Source: Acanthamoeba castellanii str. Neff
Taxonomy: Eukaryota > Discosea > Longamoebia > Acanthamoebidae
Reading direction: 5' to 3'
Assembly: GCF_000313135.1 (NCBI RefSeq)
Contig: NW_004457344.1
Span: 1-37,371 of the forward strand
DNA length: 37,371 bases
The notes beneath the pieces were generated by a model that worked only from the letters and a program-made list of their open reading frames with translations, did no database searches and was not told where the DNA came from. Every line of letters begins with the position of its first letter. Within the stretch, counting starts at the first letter, position 1. A program made the translations under genes and the position numbers. This document shows, piece after piece, positions 1 to 11,279 of the stretch.

Positions 1-71
1 TGTCTGTCCTTTTCCCGTTTTTTTCATACCCGCAGAATCGAAGTGCATCGATCACATCACATCATCACATA

Positions 72-1995
72 ATGGAGCAGCCAACCACTGAATCCACCGA
101 GCAGGTTGCCACCACCGCTCCTACTTCAGCTGAGCCCCAGCCGGCTGAATCGACCGAGCAGCAGCAACCGCAGGAGTCACCTGCTCAGGAATCTGCTCCC
201 TCTTCGGCTCCCCCCCAACCCACCCCATCATCAGAGACACCTGCTCAGCCGCAGGTGACCTCGGCCACCTCCGAAGCTGCTCCCATTACCTACACGGCCG
301 ATCCCGCCCTCGTGGCGGCCATGCAGCTTCAGCAGCAACAGCATCAGCAGCTGGCTAGCTTGAACAAGCCCTTTGGTGCGGTCAAGTTGTTCATCGGCCA
401 GCTGCCCAAGAGCATGACCGAGCCCTACATCGGCCCCCTGTTCGCGCCCTTTGGTAATCTCGTTGAGGTTGCCATCATCCGCAATCGCGCCACCGGCGAA
501 TCTCGAGGTATGCTCTCAATTTCCAGTGAAGATTGAATGTCGTCAGTGCACTAATCGGTTTATAAATGTTCATAAAGGCTGCGCGTTCGTTACCTACGAC
601 AATGCCGATTCGGCCGAGCTTGCAATCGAAACCCTGCACAACAAGCAGACCCTCCCTGGCATGACTAGTCCCATTCAGGTCAAGTACGCTCACGGCGGTG
701 GCGGCGACGCGCCCAGATACACCCCTGGTACAAATCTGAGTACATTCTGGATGCTGCATTACCGATCATTAATCTCATTCTTGCAACAGCCCCCGTGCCC
801 GATTACGGAATGCCCGGTATGGATAACATGACCGAGTTCAAGCTGTTCATCGGCATGCTCCCGAGAACCGTGGGCGAGGATGGCCTGAGGGCCATCTTCC
901 AGCCCTACGGCAGCATCATCGAGGTTGTCGTTCTGCGCGAGCCCGACGGTTCCTCGCGTGGCTGCGCTTTCGTCAAGTATCACCGACGAGAGGACGCCGT
1001 GAACGCTATCAACGCCTGCAACGGCCAGATGTTCTTCCAGGTACAACGTAGAAACTAGCGGTACCGTCTGTTCTAGTGGTTCTCATCTCTCGTTCCCTTC
1101 ATCCTCAACAGGGCCAAACCAATCCCTTGACTGTCAAGTTTGCTGACGGAGGCAGAAGGAATGCCGGAGGCGGCATGGGCGGTATGGGTATGGGCGGCAT
1201 GGGCATGGGCATGGGCATGGGAGGTCAGGACGCTATGATGGCTCAGGTACCAACGCTTCCACTTCGCTGTTGCTTCGTCCCGCAAAGCACCTTTTGGTGC
1301 TGATGGAGTGTTTCTACTCACTCAGCTCCAGGCTCAGCAGCTGCAGCTCCAAATGCTCATGGCCCAGCAGTATGGGCAGTACGGCGGAGGAGTAGACGTA
1401 CGTACACCACAGTCTTCCGCTATTTACTCACAATGACGCCTCGACCCGACCAACTGATCGTTTCTTTCGCCTGGCGGCAACGTTGTTTGTGTCTGGCTAC
1501 CAGCAGATGAACATGCTGACGTCGATGGCTATGGGCCGTGGCACCCCCGCCCCTAGCGGCATGAGCAACCAAGCACAGGGTACCGTAGCGTTCCAACTTA
1601 CAAGTTCGCCAGCTGTACTGTTTCACAGTCTAACCCTGTTGTCCTTGGTGCTTTCAGGTCCTCCCGGCGCCAACCTGTTCATCTACCACCTGCCCACGCA
1701 CTACGGCGATGGCGATCTCCTCACCCTGTTCTCACCCTTCGGCCAAATCCTCAGCGTCAAGGTCTTCCTCGACAAGATGACCATGGTCAGCAAGGGCTTC
1801 GGTACGACGTCCACTCGTCTATGTCTCCTCTCGGCGGCCCCTTATGGTCACTCACCCCCCTGACCACGTTCAGGTTTTGTAAGCTACGCGTCGGCCGACT
1901 CGGCCCGTCTGGCCATCGAGAACATGGACGGCCTGCAGGTGGGCGAGAAGCGGCTCAAGGTCCAGCTGAAGAAGAGCCGAGGCGCTCCCTACTAA
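72..1995 (+). CDS. CELF/Bruno-like RNA-binding protein, three RRM domains
   Basis: Predicted RNA-binding protein of the CELF/Bruno type, a family that regulates splicing, translation and mRNA decay in nucleus and cytoplasm. Eight exons join in frame to about 459 residues: 72-507, 578-727, 790-1040, 1112-1246, 1332-1397, 1504-1579, 1658-1801, 1874-1995. The N-terminus (about 100 residues) is rich in Gln, Pro, Ser and Thr. RRM1 has RNP2 KLFIGQLP and RNP1 SRGCAFVTY formed across the first intron, then the CELF-typical TLPGM...PIQVKYA ending. RRM2 has KLFIGMLP and [10 protein letters not shown] Gly/Met-rich linker and a Gln/Met-rich stretch follow. RRM3 ([17 protein letters not shown] across an intron) lies at the extreme C-terminus, as in CELF proteins. 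The 2+1 RRM layout supports the family call; the precise orthologue is not resolved. The start is the first ATG, in a TAATGG context. The terminal stop is TAA. Confidence 0.9.
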
Positions 1996-2603
1996 AGGGT
2001 ACCACCTTCCGTCCCCTGCCCGGTTGCTCTCTCCCTGCACCTGCGCCGTGATCCATGTTTCATCGTTTCCTTCTTCTCTTCAGTTCGCACTGCGTAGTGG
2101 TGGCGTTATGGTTACGCGTTGTGCTCTTCACGTCGTGGTGCATGCTCCTTGTCGAGTGCCCGTCTCGTGAACCGTGCCGTGCCGTTTCGTCTTGTCAGGC
2201 GTGGGGTTGGTGTGTGTAAAAGTCCATTCACTACCGCACGCGTACCCGTGCGTGTGTTTGTTTGTTAGGCATCATCATCATGATTGCTGTGATAGACACA
2301 GTGCACACCCCAATTCCCTTTGCTTGCTTGCTTGCTTTGCTTTGTACACCGACACCGCACACCAACCAACCACCCGTAACGATCGTGGTGGAGGAGGCGT
2401 TGGCCTTAGTGGCGAGTGCGCTACACCAAGCGTCCAACCTACCGTACGGTACGTGCGCGATGTCCACGTTGTGCCAACAGCCACCACAACGGGGGTGCAG
2501 GGGAGATGGTGGAAAAGGATGCTTGATCATGTTAAACAATCAAGGCGTGAAACGCAATAAATAAAGGCCTAAAATAAACAGTGGTGGTTGTGCTGCTGGC
2601 GGA
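1996..2603. other. Convergent intergenic region, 3' flanks of CELF-like and myosin genes
   Basis: About 600 bp between two convergent stop codons. No open frame here has recognisable protein features. An AATAAATAAA stretch near 2558-2566 and AAAATAAACA just after it could serve as poly(A) signals. I take the region to be the two 3' untranslated regions and see no RNA gene in it. Confidence 0.5.
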
Positions 2604-5600
2604 CTACCAGAAGACCATGGACTTGCGGCTCTGGAGGCGTCGCTTCTTCTTGACGTCCTCGTCGGCGCGCTGCTGGAGCTTGCGAAGCTCTTCCTCCTTC
2701 TCCTTCTCGTGGGCCTGCAGGGACTGCTTGATGGTCTGCGGCAACGGCAGCGCCAGCACGTCCTTGCACTCGACGTAGTGCATCGTCGCGATGCTCACCT
2801 CGCCCACCACGGCTGAGTCGATGAGCAGGGCGCCCTGGTCGGCAGGCGGCGGCAGCTGCCGCGGCCTCCGGCGGCCGGACCGGTCGCCGCTGCCGGACGA
2901 GCCGCCGACGCCTTCGTAGAGGCGGGCCATGAGGTCGAGCGGGATCTTGTCCTCGCCTTCGTCGGGCGTGTACATCGACAGCAGTTGACGAATCTGGAAC
3001 ACATTCAACGACGCACACCTGTTCGAGGAATCGAGTGAGCTAGCCTGCGCGTGTCGAGTCGCGCGTTGCGTGTCGTATGTGTCGTGTCGTGTCGTGTCGT
3101 GTGTTGCGTGTCGTGTGTGTCGTGCGGGGGGGGGTACTTGGCGCGGCGGGTGTTGAGATCAGTGCAGAGCTGGCGCTTCTCGGCGTAGGACATGAGGAGC
3201 ACGCCGGTGGCCTGCTGGATGTGGCCCAGGCACGAGCCAGCGCGGCCCACCCAATCGGCGCCAGTCTCCTCGGCCCACCGCTCCAGCTTGCGCATGTTCA
3301 CCCTTCATAAAAAGTAAACATATATGTTTTCCGCGGGTCAGCCACCTGTGTCGCGTGCGTGTTGGTGCGTGTGCGGTTGCGTGTGTGCGGTGGTGGTGTG
3401 CCGCGAACCTGATTTCGTATCCCTTGTTGCGGCTGCAGAGGTCCTTCCTCAGGAGCAGGATGTCGAAGAGGAACGAGTCTGCGCAGAAGGCAAAATAAAA
3501 ATTAAAAGTAAAAATAAAAGTTAGCCTTTACAGTTGCGTTGTGGGGTGTGGATTGGGGTGGGAGGGGAGGGGAAAGGCGAACCGATGAAGGAGAAGGTGT
3601 GCTCGAAGAACTGCTTGACGATGGCAAAGTCGATGAAGTTCGATTGCAGAACGTACAGGAAGTAGTTGAGGATCGATATCACGCTGATCATGTTCACCGT
3701 CTGTGCACACCACCACCAACCAACCAACCAACGGTTGAGACCAACACAACACGAGAATAAAACGAAATAAATAACAAATACATTTTAAAAAGAAACAAAT
3801 ATATATGAAATATATGAAATATATAAATAAATTAATGAAAAAAAGCACACCTTGGCGCGGCTGTCGTCCTTGGAGGAGAAGGGCGAGGACGACTGGTAGT
3901 AGTCGATCATCGTCGTCATCTGCTCGATCGAAATGTACCCCTCCTCCTCTTCCTCCTCGGGCACCTGATCCACAGACTTGCCTGCAACCCACCCACCCAG
4001 CATCAGCGCCCCATCGCACATCGCACACAATGCACACACATCGCACACACATCACACACGCCGCACACGTTGCACTCGCACACATCGCACACGCCGCACA
4101 GGGTGGGGGAACGGGAGTGGGTACTGGGACGGCGTTGGCGACTGCCCTGGGGCGGGTTCTTGAGCCGGAGGGGACTCTCGAAGACGGCCTTCTGCAGGAC
4201 GTTGCGCAGGGCCGACCGCAGGTTGTTGTGGATGAGGGTCAGCGCCGTCCGGAGGAGCCGGCGCAGCTCGCGCTCGAACCACTTCACCGGCGGCAGGCCC
4301 TCGGTGGGGCCCTCGTCCACCAGCTCCGCGGCCTCCTCGACCGTGTCGCCGTCGGCCTCCTTGCCCTGCGGCTCCGTCACCAGATTCTCCTCCTCCAGTT
4401 TGCTGCGGCGGCGGCGTTGATGACGTCAGCAACCAACTTAAGACATGTGGGCGTGGGCGATAGTACGCACTTCCAGAGGAGGTAGGGGTTGACGATGGAG
4501 TTGTCGAGGGGCGGGAGGTGGAGGATGTAGGCGTCGGCGTCGGCGTCGACGGCGTCGGCATCGTTGCTGGCGCTGCCCTCGAGCGCGGCGTCGGCGATGC
4601 GGGCGACCGAGACCGAGCGCCGGTGGCGCGGCGACGACGAGAGCGACGAGAAGCTGCGCTCGTGGCCGCGCGTTCGCTTGGTCTTCGTGAACGCAATGTG
4701 GGCCAGTTCCTGCTCCCCCCCACATACATATGGTCAGCTTGTGTGTGTCGTGTGTGTCGTGTGTGTCGTGTGTGTCGTGTGTGTCGTGTGTCGTGTGTGT
4801 CGAGATGGTGGCACGAACCTTGCGGAGAAGATGGAGCATGAGGAGGATGTTGGAGGTGAAGTAGGCCAACAGGGAGTTGTCGTGCAGGTTGCTCTGAATG
4901 AGCGCACGGAAGTTGTTGATGGTGTAGGGCAGCAGGTACGACTGCTGGTTGGCCGACAGGTAGAGCGACAGCTCGCCCCAGTGGCGCAGGAATCTGAACG
5001 ACACCTGTGTACGACACACGCACACGACACACACGACACACGCACACGCAACACGACACACGCGACACACGACGCAGTCAGCACTGGACTCTTCAGCTAT
5101 CAATAGCTAAGGATGCGAGGCAGACGAACCACGGCGGGCACGGGCATGCCGGAGACGAAGCCGCGCTCCTCGGCGAGCACGAGGCCCAGGAGGCGCTTGC
5201 GGCCCTCGTCGGTCGAGCCGGCCACGAGGGTGGCCATGGTCTCGATCTCCTCGTCCTGCTTGTTCATGGCCTCCAGCACGATGCCCTTCTGCCGCTCCTC
5301 CATGACCTTGAGCTCGGCCTCGAGCTCCTCGTTGGCCCGCTTCCACTTGTCGACGTCGGCGGCGAGCTGGGCGCGCTCGGCGGCCCAGGCGGCCCGCTCG
5401 CGCTCCCACTCCTGGCGCTCCTGCTCGGCCTTCCAGGTGACGTCGTCGAGCTTGCGCTGCCACTCGCGGTTGAGCCGCTCGAGCTCGCTCGCCATCTCCT
5501 CCTGCACGCGCCGGGCGCGCTCGGCCGACTCGTCGCTCTGCTGCTGCATGGCCGCCGTGATGTTGGCCAGCTCCTTCTCGTGCTTCCGCTCCAGCTTGCT

Positions 5601-8600
5601 GATCTGCTTGTCCTTCTGCTCCACCTCCGCATCATGCCTACGCACATACCGCACACACCGCACACACGCACGCACGCACACACACGGGTGTGAGGGAAAA
5701 AAAAGAAGAAAATAGGGGAGCCGCATGTCGTGTTCGTACCGCTGCTGGAGTTCATTGAGCTGGTCGAGGAGCTCCTTCTGCTGTTGGTCGCCCTTCATGA
5801 TCTCCTGCTTCATCTTCTGCTCCATCTCGCGCGCCTTGCGCTTCTCCTCCTCCTGCCTGCGCAGCTTCTCCTCGCGCCGGGCACGCCTGCGCTCCTCCTC
5901 CTCGCGCTTCCGGCGCTCCTCTTCGGCGATGCGCTGACGCTCGGCCTCCTCCTGCCGCAGCCGCTCCTGCTCCTCGGCCTGACGCTTCCACTCCTTGGCC
6001 ATCGCGCGGCTGTAGTGGTCCTCAGCCTTCATCAGCCGGCACTCCTCCAGTCGACGCTCTTCGGCCTCGCGCCTGCGCTGCTCCTCCTCGCGTCGCAACC
6101 GCTCCTCCTCCTTCTTCTTCGCATAGGCTCCGCGGAAGACTGTGTACCATTGGTCGTGTGTGTGTGTGTGTGTGTGTCATGTGTGGTGTAAGCACACACG
6201 TGGGGTGTTTGCTCGTGGGGGAAAGAACGTACTGCTTTGGAAGAGCACGGCGGCGTGGACGGTGGACTTGTACTGGCGGCGTCCGAGCCACGCCCGCGCG
6301 TACTTCTGAAGAATGACGGCCGCCCTGTTCTTCCTCAGGCGCACCTTCTCGAGCTTCGCCAGAAATACACGGGCCTCTGCGGAAGTGATCACACACACAC
6401 ACAGGGACGAGTGAGAATGGAGGACATGAGTGTGGTGAGAGCGGAGCAGACGAGGCGGCGAGACGTACGTGCTTGGGCACGGATGACCTTGAGCCGTGTG
6501 GCCACGTACCACCGCTCGGTGACGATGCGCCGCCAGTTCTTTTGGAAGACGGCTGCGGCCCAATTCAAACGAATCGTGCGCACTTTCTCCAGGTGGGCGA
6601 TCTATCATGCACACAAAAACAATCAATTATTTATATATTTTTATTAAACAAAACAGTAATGATGAATAAGGAAGTAATATTAATCGAAAAGAGTAATAAT
6701 AAAAGAGGTAATTGTGTTATTATGTGAATTATAGTACGTACCATTCCAGACTTGAGGAAGAGCTTGGTGCTACCGAATTGGCGTTCGATGGCCGGGATGC
6801 CGAGTGCCTCGAAGAGGATCATGCAGGACTCGCGGTCATCCTGCCCCGGCGTGTGCTTGACCAAGTTCTTGTACCTGTGTTAGTGTTGTGTGTGTGTGTG
6901 TGTGTGTGTGTGAGCCTAATCGCGGATTGGAGACTGCAGCGGAATGATGTGGCAACGCACCGATCGTAGATTTTGGCGTAGGAGGTACGCGAGGGGTATC
7001 CGGCGGAGGAGATGCGCACGGCCTCCATCACACCACCGCACCGCAGCTGGTTGAGCACCAGGGGCTTCACGAAGAGGTCCGCCCGCTGCTCCAAATTGGG
7101 CTTGATGCACCGCACGAAATGGGGCTACGCACGACGCGCACGACATAACCAACAATGAGGAAAGTGTGCCCGCGGGTGAGGAAAGCAGCGGACGGCAGTA
7201 CCTGGGTGGCGCCGATGGAGTCCATGAGGAGGCTGAGCGACTCCTTGAACTGGGTGATGACGCCCACGAACTGGAAGGACGACTTGCCCACGCCCGTGCC
7301 CGACCTGGCCGTCGCTGCCGCCGTGCCCGATCCACCACCTGAAACCGGCGCACGAAAGCGAAAGAGAACGAAGACGACGGGGTTGGTCGCGATTGGGAAG
7401 TGGTGCCCGCGACTGAATACCATGATGGGCGACGATGCGTACCCTTGCCGAAGCCAAAGCCGCCGAGGAGGCGTCCGGGTACCACGGGCGAAGCCGAGCC
7501 ACCCGCGCCCGTCGAAGGGGCGGCCGGCTTGGCGGACAGCAGAGCCTTGACGAAGGGATTGGACGAGGCCTGCAGAATGAGCGGATGGGCCGGTACGAGC
7601 ACGTCCTTGTTTCGGTCCAAGAAGCCGGTCTTCGTCTCGTAGGTCACGTCGCCTGGCACCCAAAAGGTGAGAGCGCCGAACTGAATGTAGGCCCGGAAAC
7701 CGGGGGGCGGGGCGGGGGAATTGTACCGGCGTAGTGCTTGACGGTGAATCCGGTCTGCGAGAAGCGCGGGACGGCGAAGAAGTCGTCCTCCTTGTGGGTC
7801 TTTCGCACCTTGGCGGCGAATGACGCGTCCGAGCCGTTGGGGAACCGGCACTCCTCGTCCAGCAGCGACAGGAGACACATCGGCTTGTTCTCCAGCAGGT
7901 CGATGCAGCCCTGATTGTTGTCGGTGGTTGCCAGCGCCGACAGGAATCAGCAGCCGCACCACCGAATCAGCGGCGCGGGTGAAATGAAGTGAGCATGGAG
8001 GCGTGCCTGGTTGTCGGAAAAGTTGATGTAGGACCAGTCGATCTTCTCCTTGATGTACTCCTTCTGCTCGAACTCTGCGGTTAAGGTCGGTCAGTTCAGT
8101 CGATCGTGGCTGAGCTGGAGTTGATTGGTTTGCGTTGAGTGAGTGAATGGGGGACTGGCTGGCCAGCGTACTGAAGATGTGTTGGTTGAAGTGCTGCTGC
8201 AGCTTCTCGTTGGCGTAGTTGATGCAGAACTGAGGAAAGCCGTTGGTCTCGAAGCTCTCGAAGCCGTAGATGTCGAGAATGCCGATGAAGGACGCCTCGC
8301 GCGAAGCGGCCAGCTTGCCCACGCGCATGCCACCACCTCCGCTCCCACCGCTGCCTCCCAGACCAAAGTAGGACGAGATCTGTGCCGTGCGCGCTGCACC
8401 GTGAGTCAACGGCGCAGTGGGGCGGGGGGGGGGAAGGCGGCGAGGCGGCTACCGACGAAGAAGACGAGCCCGACGACGAGCTGTTCGTCGTGGACGCGGA
8501 GGAATCCTCGTGAAGCGAGGAATTGATCTTGAGCACGATCCAGTCGAAGAGGGACGAGTAGAGAAGCATGGCGAGCGCGTCTCGGGACTGCTCGGCCTTG

Positions 8601-10936
8601 GCCTTGTTCAGAGGCGTCGTCAACCGCTCTTGTCCGCTGGGTCCTTTACGTGTTCAAACATCATCCATGACAGGCGCGGTGAGAGGTGCAACAAGAGAGA
8701 GAGAGAGAGTGGTCTAAAAAAAGGGGAATGGATTTTACCGCCGGCAGTGATAGTTCGCTCGCGCATGGACTTGGCGAAATCAGCGGCGCTGCAGCCCAGC
8801 AGCTCCGCCGCAATGTTCAGCGAGGCGTTGTTGGTTGGACCTGTACGCCCGAGCCGGGAGTTTGAGTTTCTCTCGGCCGACAATCACAAGGAAACGATGG
8901 GTATGTACCGTTGGAGCGACCATCGGGGTCCTTCTCGTCGGCGAGATTGGCCGACTCTTTGCTGTCCTCGGTGAACTGCACGTTGCCCAAATGCAATACC
9001 GCCGCGACCACTTTGAACACTTCTTGTTGCTCCTGTTGATCGCCACGGTGATGGCAACGATCAGGCGAGTGAGGTCGCGCGTGTGGTTGGAAAAGCGAAA
9101 GACGGAATGAGTGTGAGGAAGGAGGACCTTCTCGTTCAGCCCAATGACCCGCATGGCATTGAGCGTCTGCTTGAATACGCGACTATCATCGACATCCTCC
9201 ACCGTGTAGCACTCGCTTTCCGCCAGGTAGGCGTACTCTTCCGGTCTCTTCAGCTTCAGTTGCGCTCTCTGTCGATCCCACACACCCCACACCACCGGAC
9301 ACCCCGGGTTAGCACCACCGCAAGACTGTTTAAGCAACAAGCGTTGATTTTTTCTTCTTCTCAGAGATGGCTGTACCAGTTGAGGATCGGCGCCCGCGAG
9401 CAATTGATAAAAGAAGTGGAAATTCCTTTCTCCCACCGGAGGACGCACGACGCGCGACTTCTCCAACAGATACTGATAACCAGAAAGAGAGAGACATCAG
9501 CATTGCACGCAGCGCGGAGAGCGAGCGAGCGAGCGAACGAGAAGAAACGCACGGTGCGAAGTGCCGAGGCGCAGATGGAACCGCTCTCATTGGAAAACCA
9601 GATCTCGATGAACTTGCCGAAGCGCGAGCTGTTGTTGTTGAATCGAGTGCGCGAGTTACCGAAGGCCTGTTGTGCCGGGGGGGGGGCAATAGAGCATTAG
9701 AGGGGAGGCATCGACGAGAGCGAGAGGCAGAAGAAGCGCGAGTACCTCGAGCAGGGGTGTGGACTCGAGCACTTTGTGAGCGAGCGGAGGCAGCTGGCCT
9801 TTGGTTCCTCCTCGCACGCCCGATGTGGCCGACGCCATGGCCGCCAGGTAGCGCAGCACATACTTGGTCGTCTCCGTCTTTCCGGCACCTGTGGGGGGGG
9901 TACACGTCAGCCAACCGCCATACGCCCGTGCACGCCAACAAGATATGGTGAAGTGTGGTACGGACCAGACTCGCCGGAAACGAGGATGGATTGATTCGAG
10001 CGATCCATGCGCATCGTGCGGAAGGCCTCTTCGGCGATGGCAAACACGTGCGGCGAGAGATTACCCTGCGCCTGGCCCACGTAGGCGTCCATCATTTCTT
10101 TGCTGTACAGACCGCCCAGATCCTTGTACGGGTTCACTGCACCGCACCACGTTGCGTGTGAGGAGACGGGGGAAAAAAAAATGAAAGAAAGGAAAGAAGG
10201 AGTGATGGGTGGTGCGTACGTGCGATGAGGATGGGTCCGGCGTAGGAATAGATCATGTCCAGCCGGTAGCGCAAGTGAAGCGCGTGAAGGATGGCTGGGT
10301 CGTGCATGTAACTGAGCGTGGTGAGATCGTCCACGCCATCTTGAATCTATCGTTGTGTGTGTGTGGAGCGTGTGGAATGTGAGAAATGTGTGTGTTGCGA
10401 CTATGGCGCAAGCAAGCTGCTCCGAACCTTGGGATTCCTGATGAGAAGGCCGGCTTTGGACACTTCGACCACCTGCACGTTGGAATGACCAGTGTGCCAT
10501 CGCAGGTTGACAGGTCACAACAATGGTAAATGGCCAGCCTGTGGTTGCTTGCGATAATAACGAATAATAAAAACTGAAATACAAATAATAACAGAAAAAG
10601 AGGGCACAAGAGAGTGGGTACCTTGCCCGAGGTGGTTTCGAAGTCGTCCTCGTTGTTGTCGTCCTCTTCTTCGAGCACCAGTTCCGCCTTCACGAGCCCG
10701 TTTCCACCTGCCTGTTCATCCTCGGCCACAATACCTGGCACCCAGGCATCGACGCCTTGTGGCACCCACACTCGCGTGCCCTAAATGCATTCATGCATTG
10801 GCCCGCAGCAATCAGTAAAGATTAATTAAATCAAGTTTTAATTACAATATAAATGTTTTTTTTGAAGTTAGTGGGCATTGCGAAGAAAAGGGAAGAGACG
10901 CACCTGAGTGTAGAGGGTGTCCGCGAATGACGCCAT
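2604..10936 (-). CDS. Class V-like unconventional myosin heavy chain with dilute (DIL) tail
   Basis: Actin-based motor, probably for cargo transport. The gene has well over 20 exons. The first (10936-10904) encodes [11 protein letters not shown]. The next (from 10780) gives an SH3-like Myosin_N segment, [18 protein letters not shown]. In the motor, the P-loop [12 protein letters not shown] is rebuilt across the intron near 9890-9967. Other marks are NNNSSRFGK (switch I, about 9620), [20 protein letters not shown] (about 8200-8280) and RCIKPN (about 7100). The residue 16 positions before DALA (TEDS site, about 8615) is Glu, as in constitutively active myosin V. The neck (6600-6130) has at least three IQ-like motifs, such as [19 protein letters not shown] charged Glu/Arg/Lys helix (6120-5760), a coiled coil (5640-5150) and a DIL domain (about 5000-2950; [16 protein letters not shown] near 3415-3465) follow. 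The globular DIL tail argues for class V/XI over other classes. Introns carry TG/AC repeats and AT-rich islands. Confidence 0.93.
4735..4803 (-). repeat. 9-bp TGTGTGTCG tandem repeat in a myosin tail intron
   Basis: About six copies of a GTGTGTCGT-type 9-bp unit on the + strand, inside the intron separating two DIL-region exons. A related but inverted AC-rich tract (ACACACGACAC) fills the next intron at about 5011-5074, so the two could in principle pair in a long transcript. Confidence 0.8.
5757..6120 (-). other. Charged single alpha-helix-like segment of the myosin
   Basis: One exon encodes about 120 residues made almost wholly of Glu, Arg, Lys, Gln and Ala, with repeated [24 protein letters not shown] blocks and few hydrophobic core positions. 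This composition is typical of stable single alpha-helices, which lengthen the lever arm in some myosins (known for myosins VI, VII and X). It sits directly after the last IQ motif and before a more conventional coiled coil. The structural reading is inferred from composition only. Confidence 0.6.
6154..6178 (+). repeat. (GT)n microsatellite in myosin neck intron
   Basis: About 11-12 GT units lie in the intron between two IQ-motif exons. It reads as AC on the gene strand. Confidence 0.85.
6885..6912 (+). repeat. (GT)n microsatellite in myosin motor intron
   Basis: About 13 GT units with one flanking TTGTG lie just inside an intron at the end of the motor domain. Confidence 0.85.
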
Positions 10937-11279
10937 CTTGATGTGCGATTATCAAGATGGATGCCACCCACACGTCTTTGGCGTTGCAGGAATGCCAGCG
11001 TTCGAGTTTCCGGAAGGCCCAGAAGCGCAACACCAGAAGTGTGGTTGTCGGCTTCAATATTGTCGACAATGAAGACCAGACCGCATCTTGCCCACTCCGG
11101 CCAGAGCTGGTGCCGGCGGTGGGTGAGGCGGTAGAGAAACCCAGCACAGCAGGGGAAAAGAGGCGCACGCCCGGGCCAATGGCAGGTTTTGTCATCTTCC
11201 CGCGGGTCCCGGCCACTTCCCCTCCCCGACCACTACAAGAGCAGCCAACAAACAGTTCACCTCAACTCGCGCACGTACC
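10937..11279. promoter_or_regulatory. Divergent promoter region, myosin and thioesterase
   Basis: 343 bp separate the start codons of two divergently transcribed genes, so both promoters and 5' untranslated regions must lie here or overlap. I see no clear TATA box and no convincing coding exon. Several short open frames cross it but lack family features. Confidence 0.45.

Noticed and set aside
2174..2564. Several overlapping open frames of 70-128 codons between the CELF-like and myosin genes
   Set aside because: Composition reflects His/Thr/Cys-rich translation of CA/TG-rich DNA, with no domain-like segments. It lies between two convergent stops and fits untranslated sequence.
4003..5068. 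Long minus and plus frames rich in CVVCVVC, HTRHTRH or TTHTTHTTH
   Set aside because: These are translations of TG/AC intron repeats of the myosin gene and not proteins.
9360..9951. Plus-strand frames of about 200 codons opposite the myosin motor
   Set aside because: They are antisense shadows of motor exons that encode recognisable myosin sequence on the minus strand.
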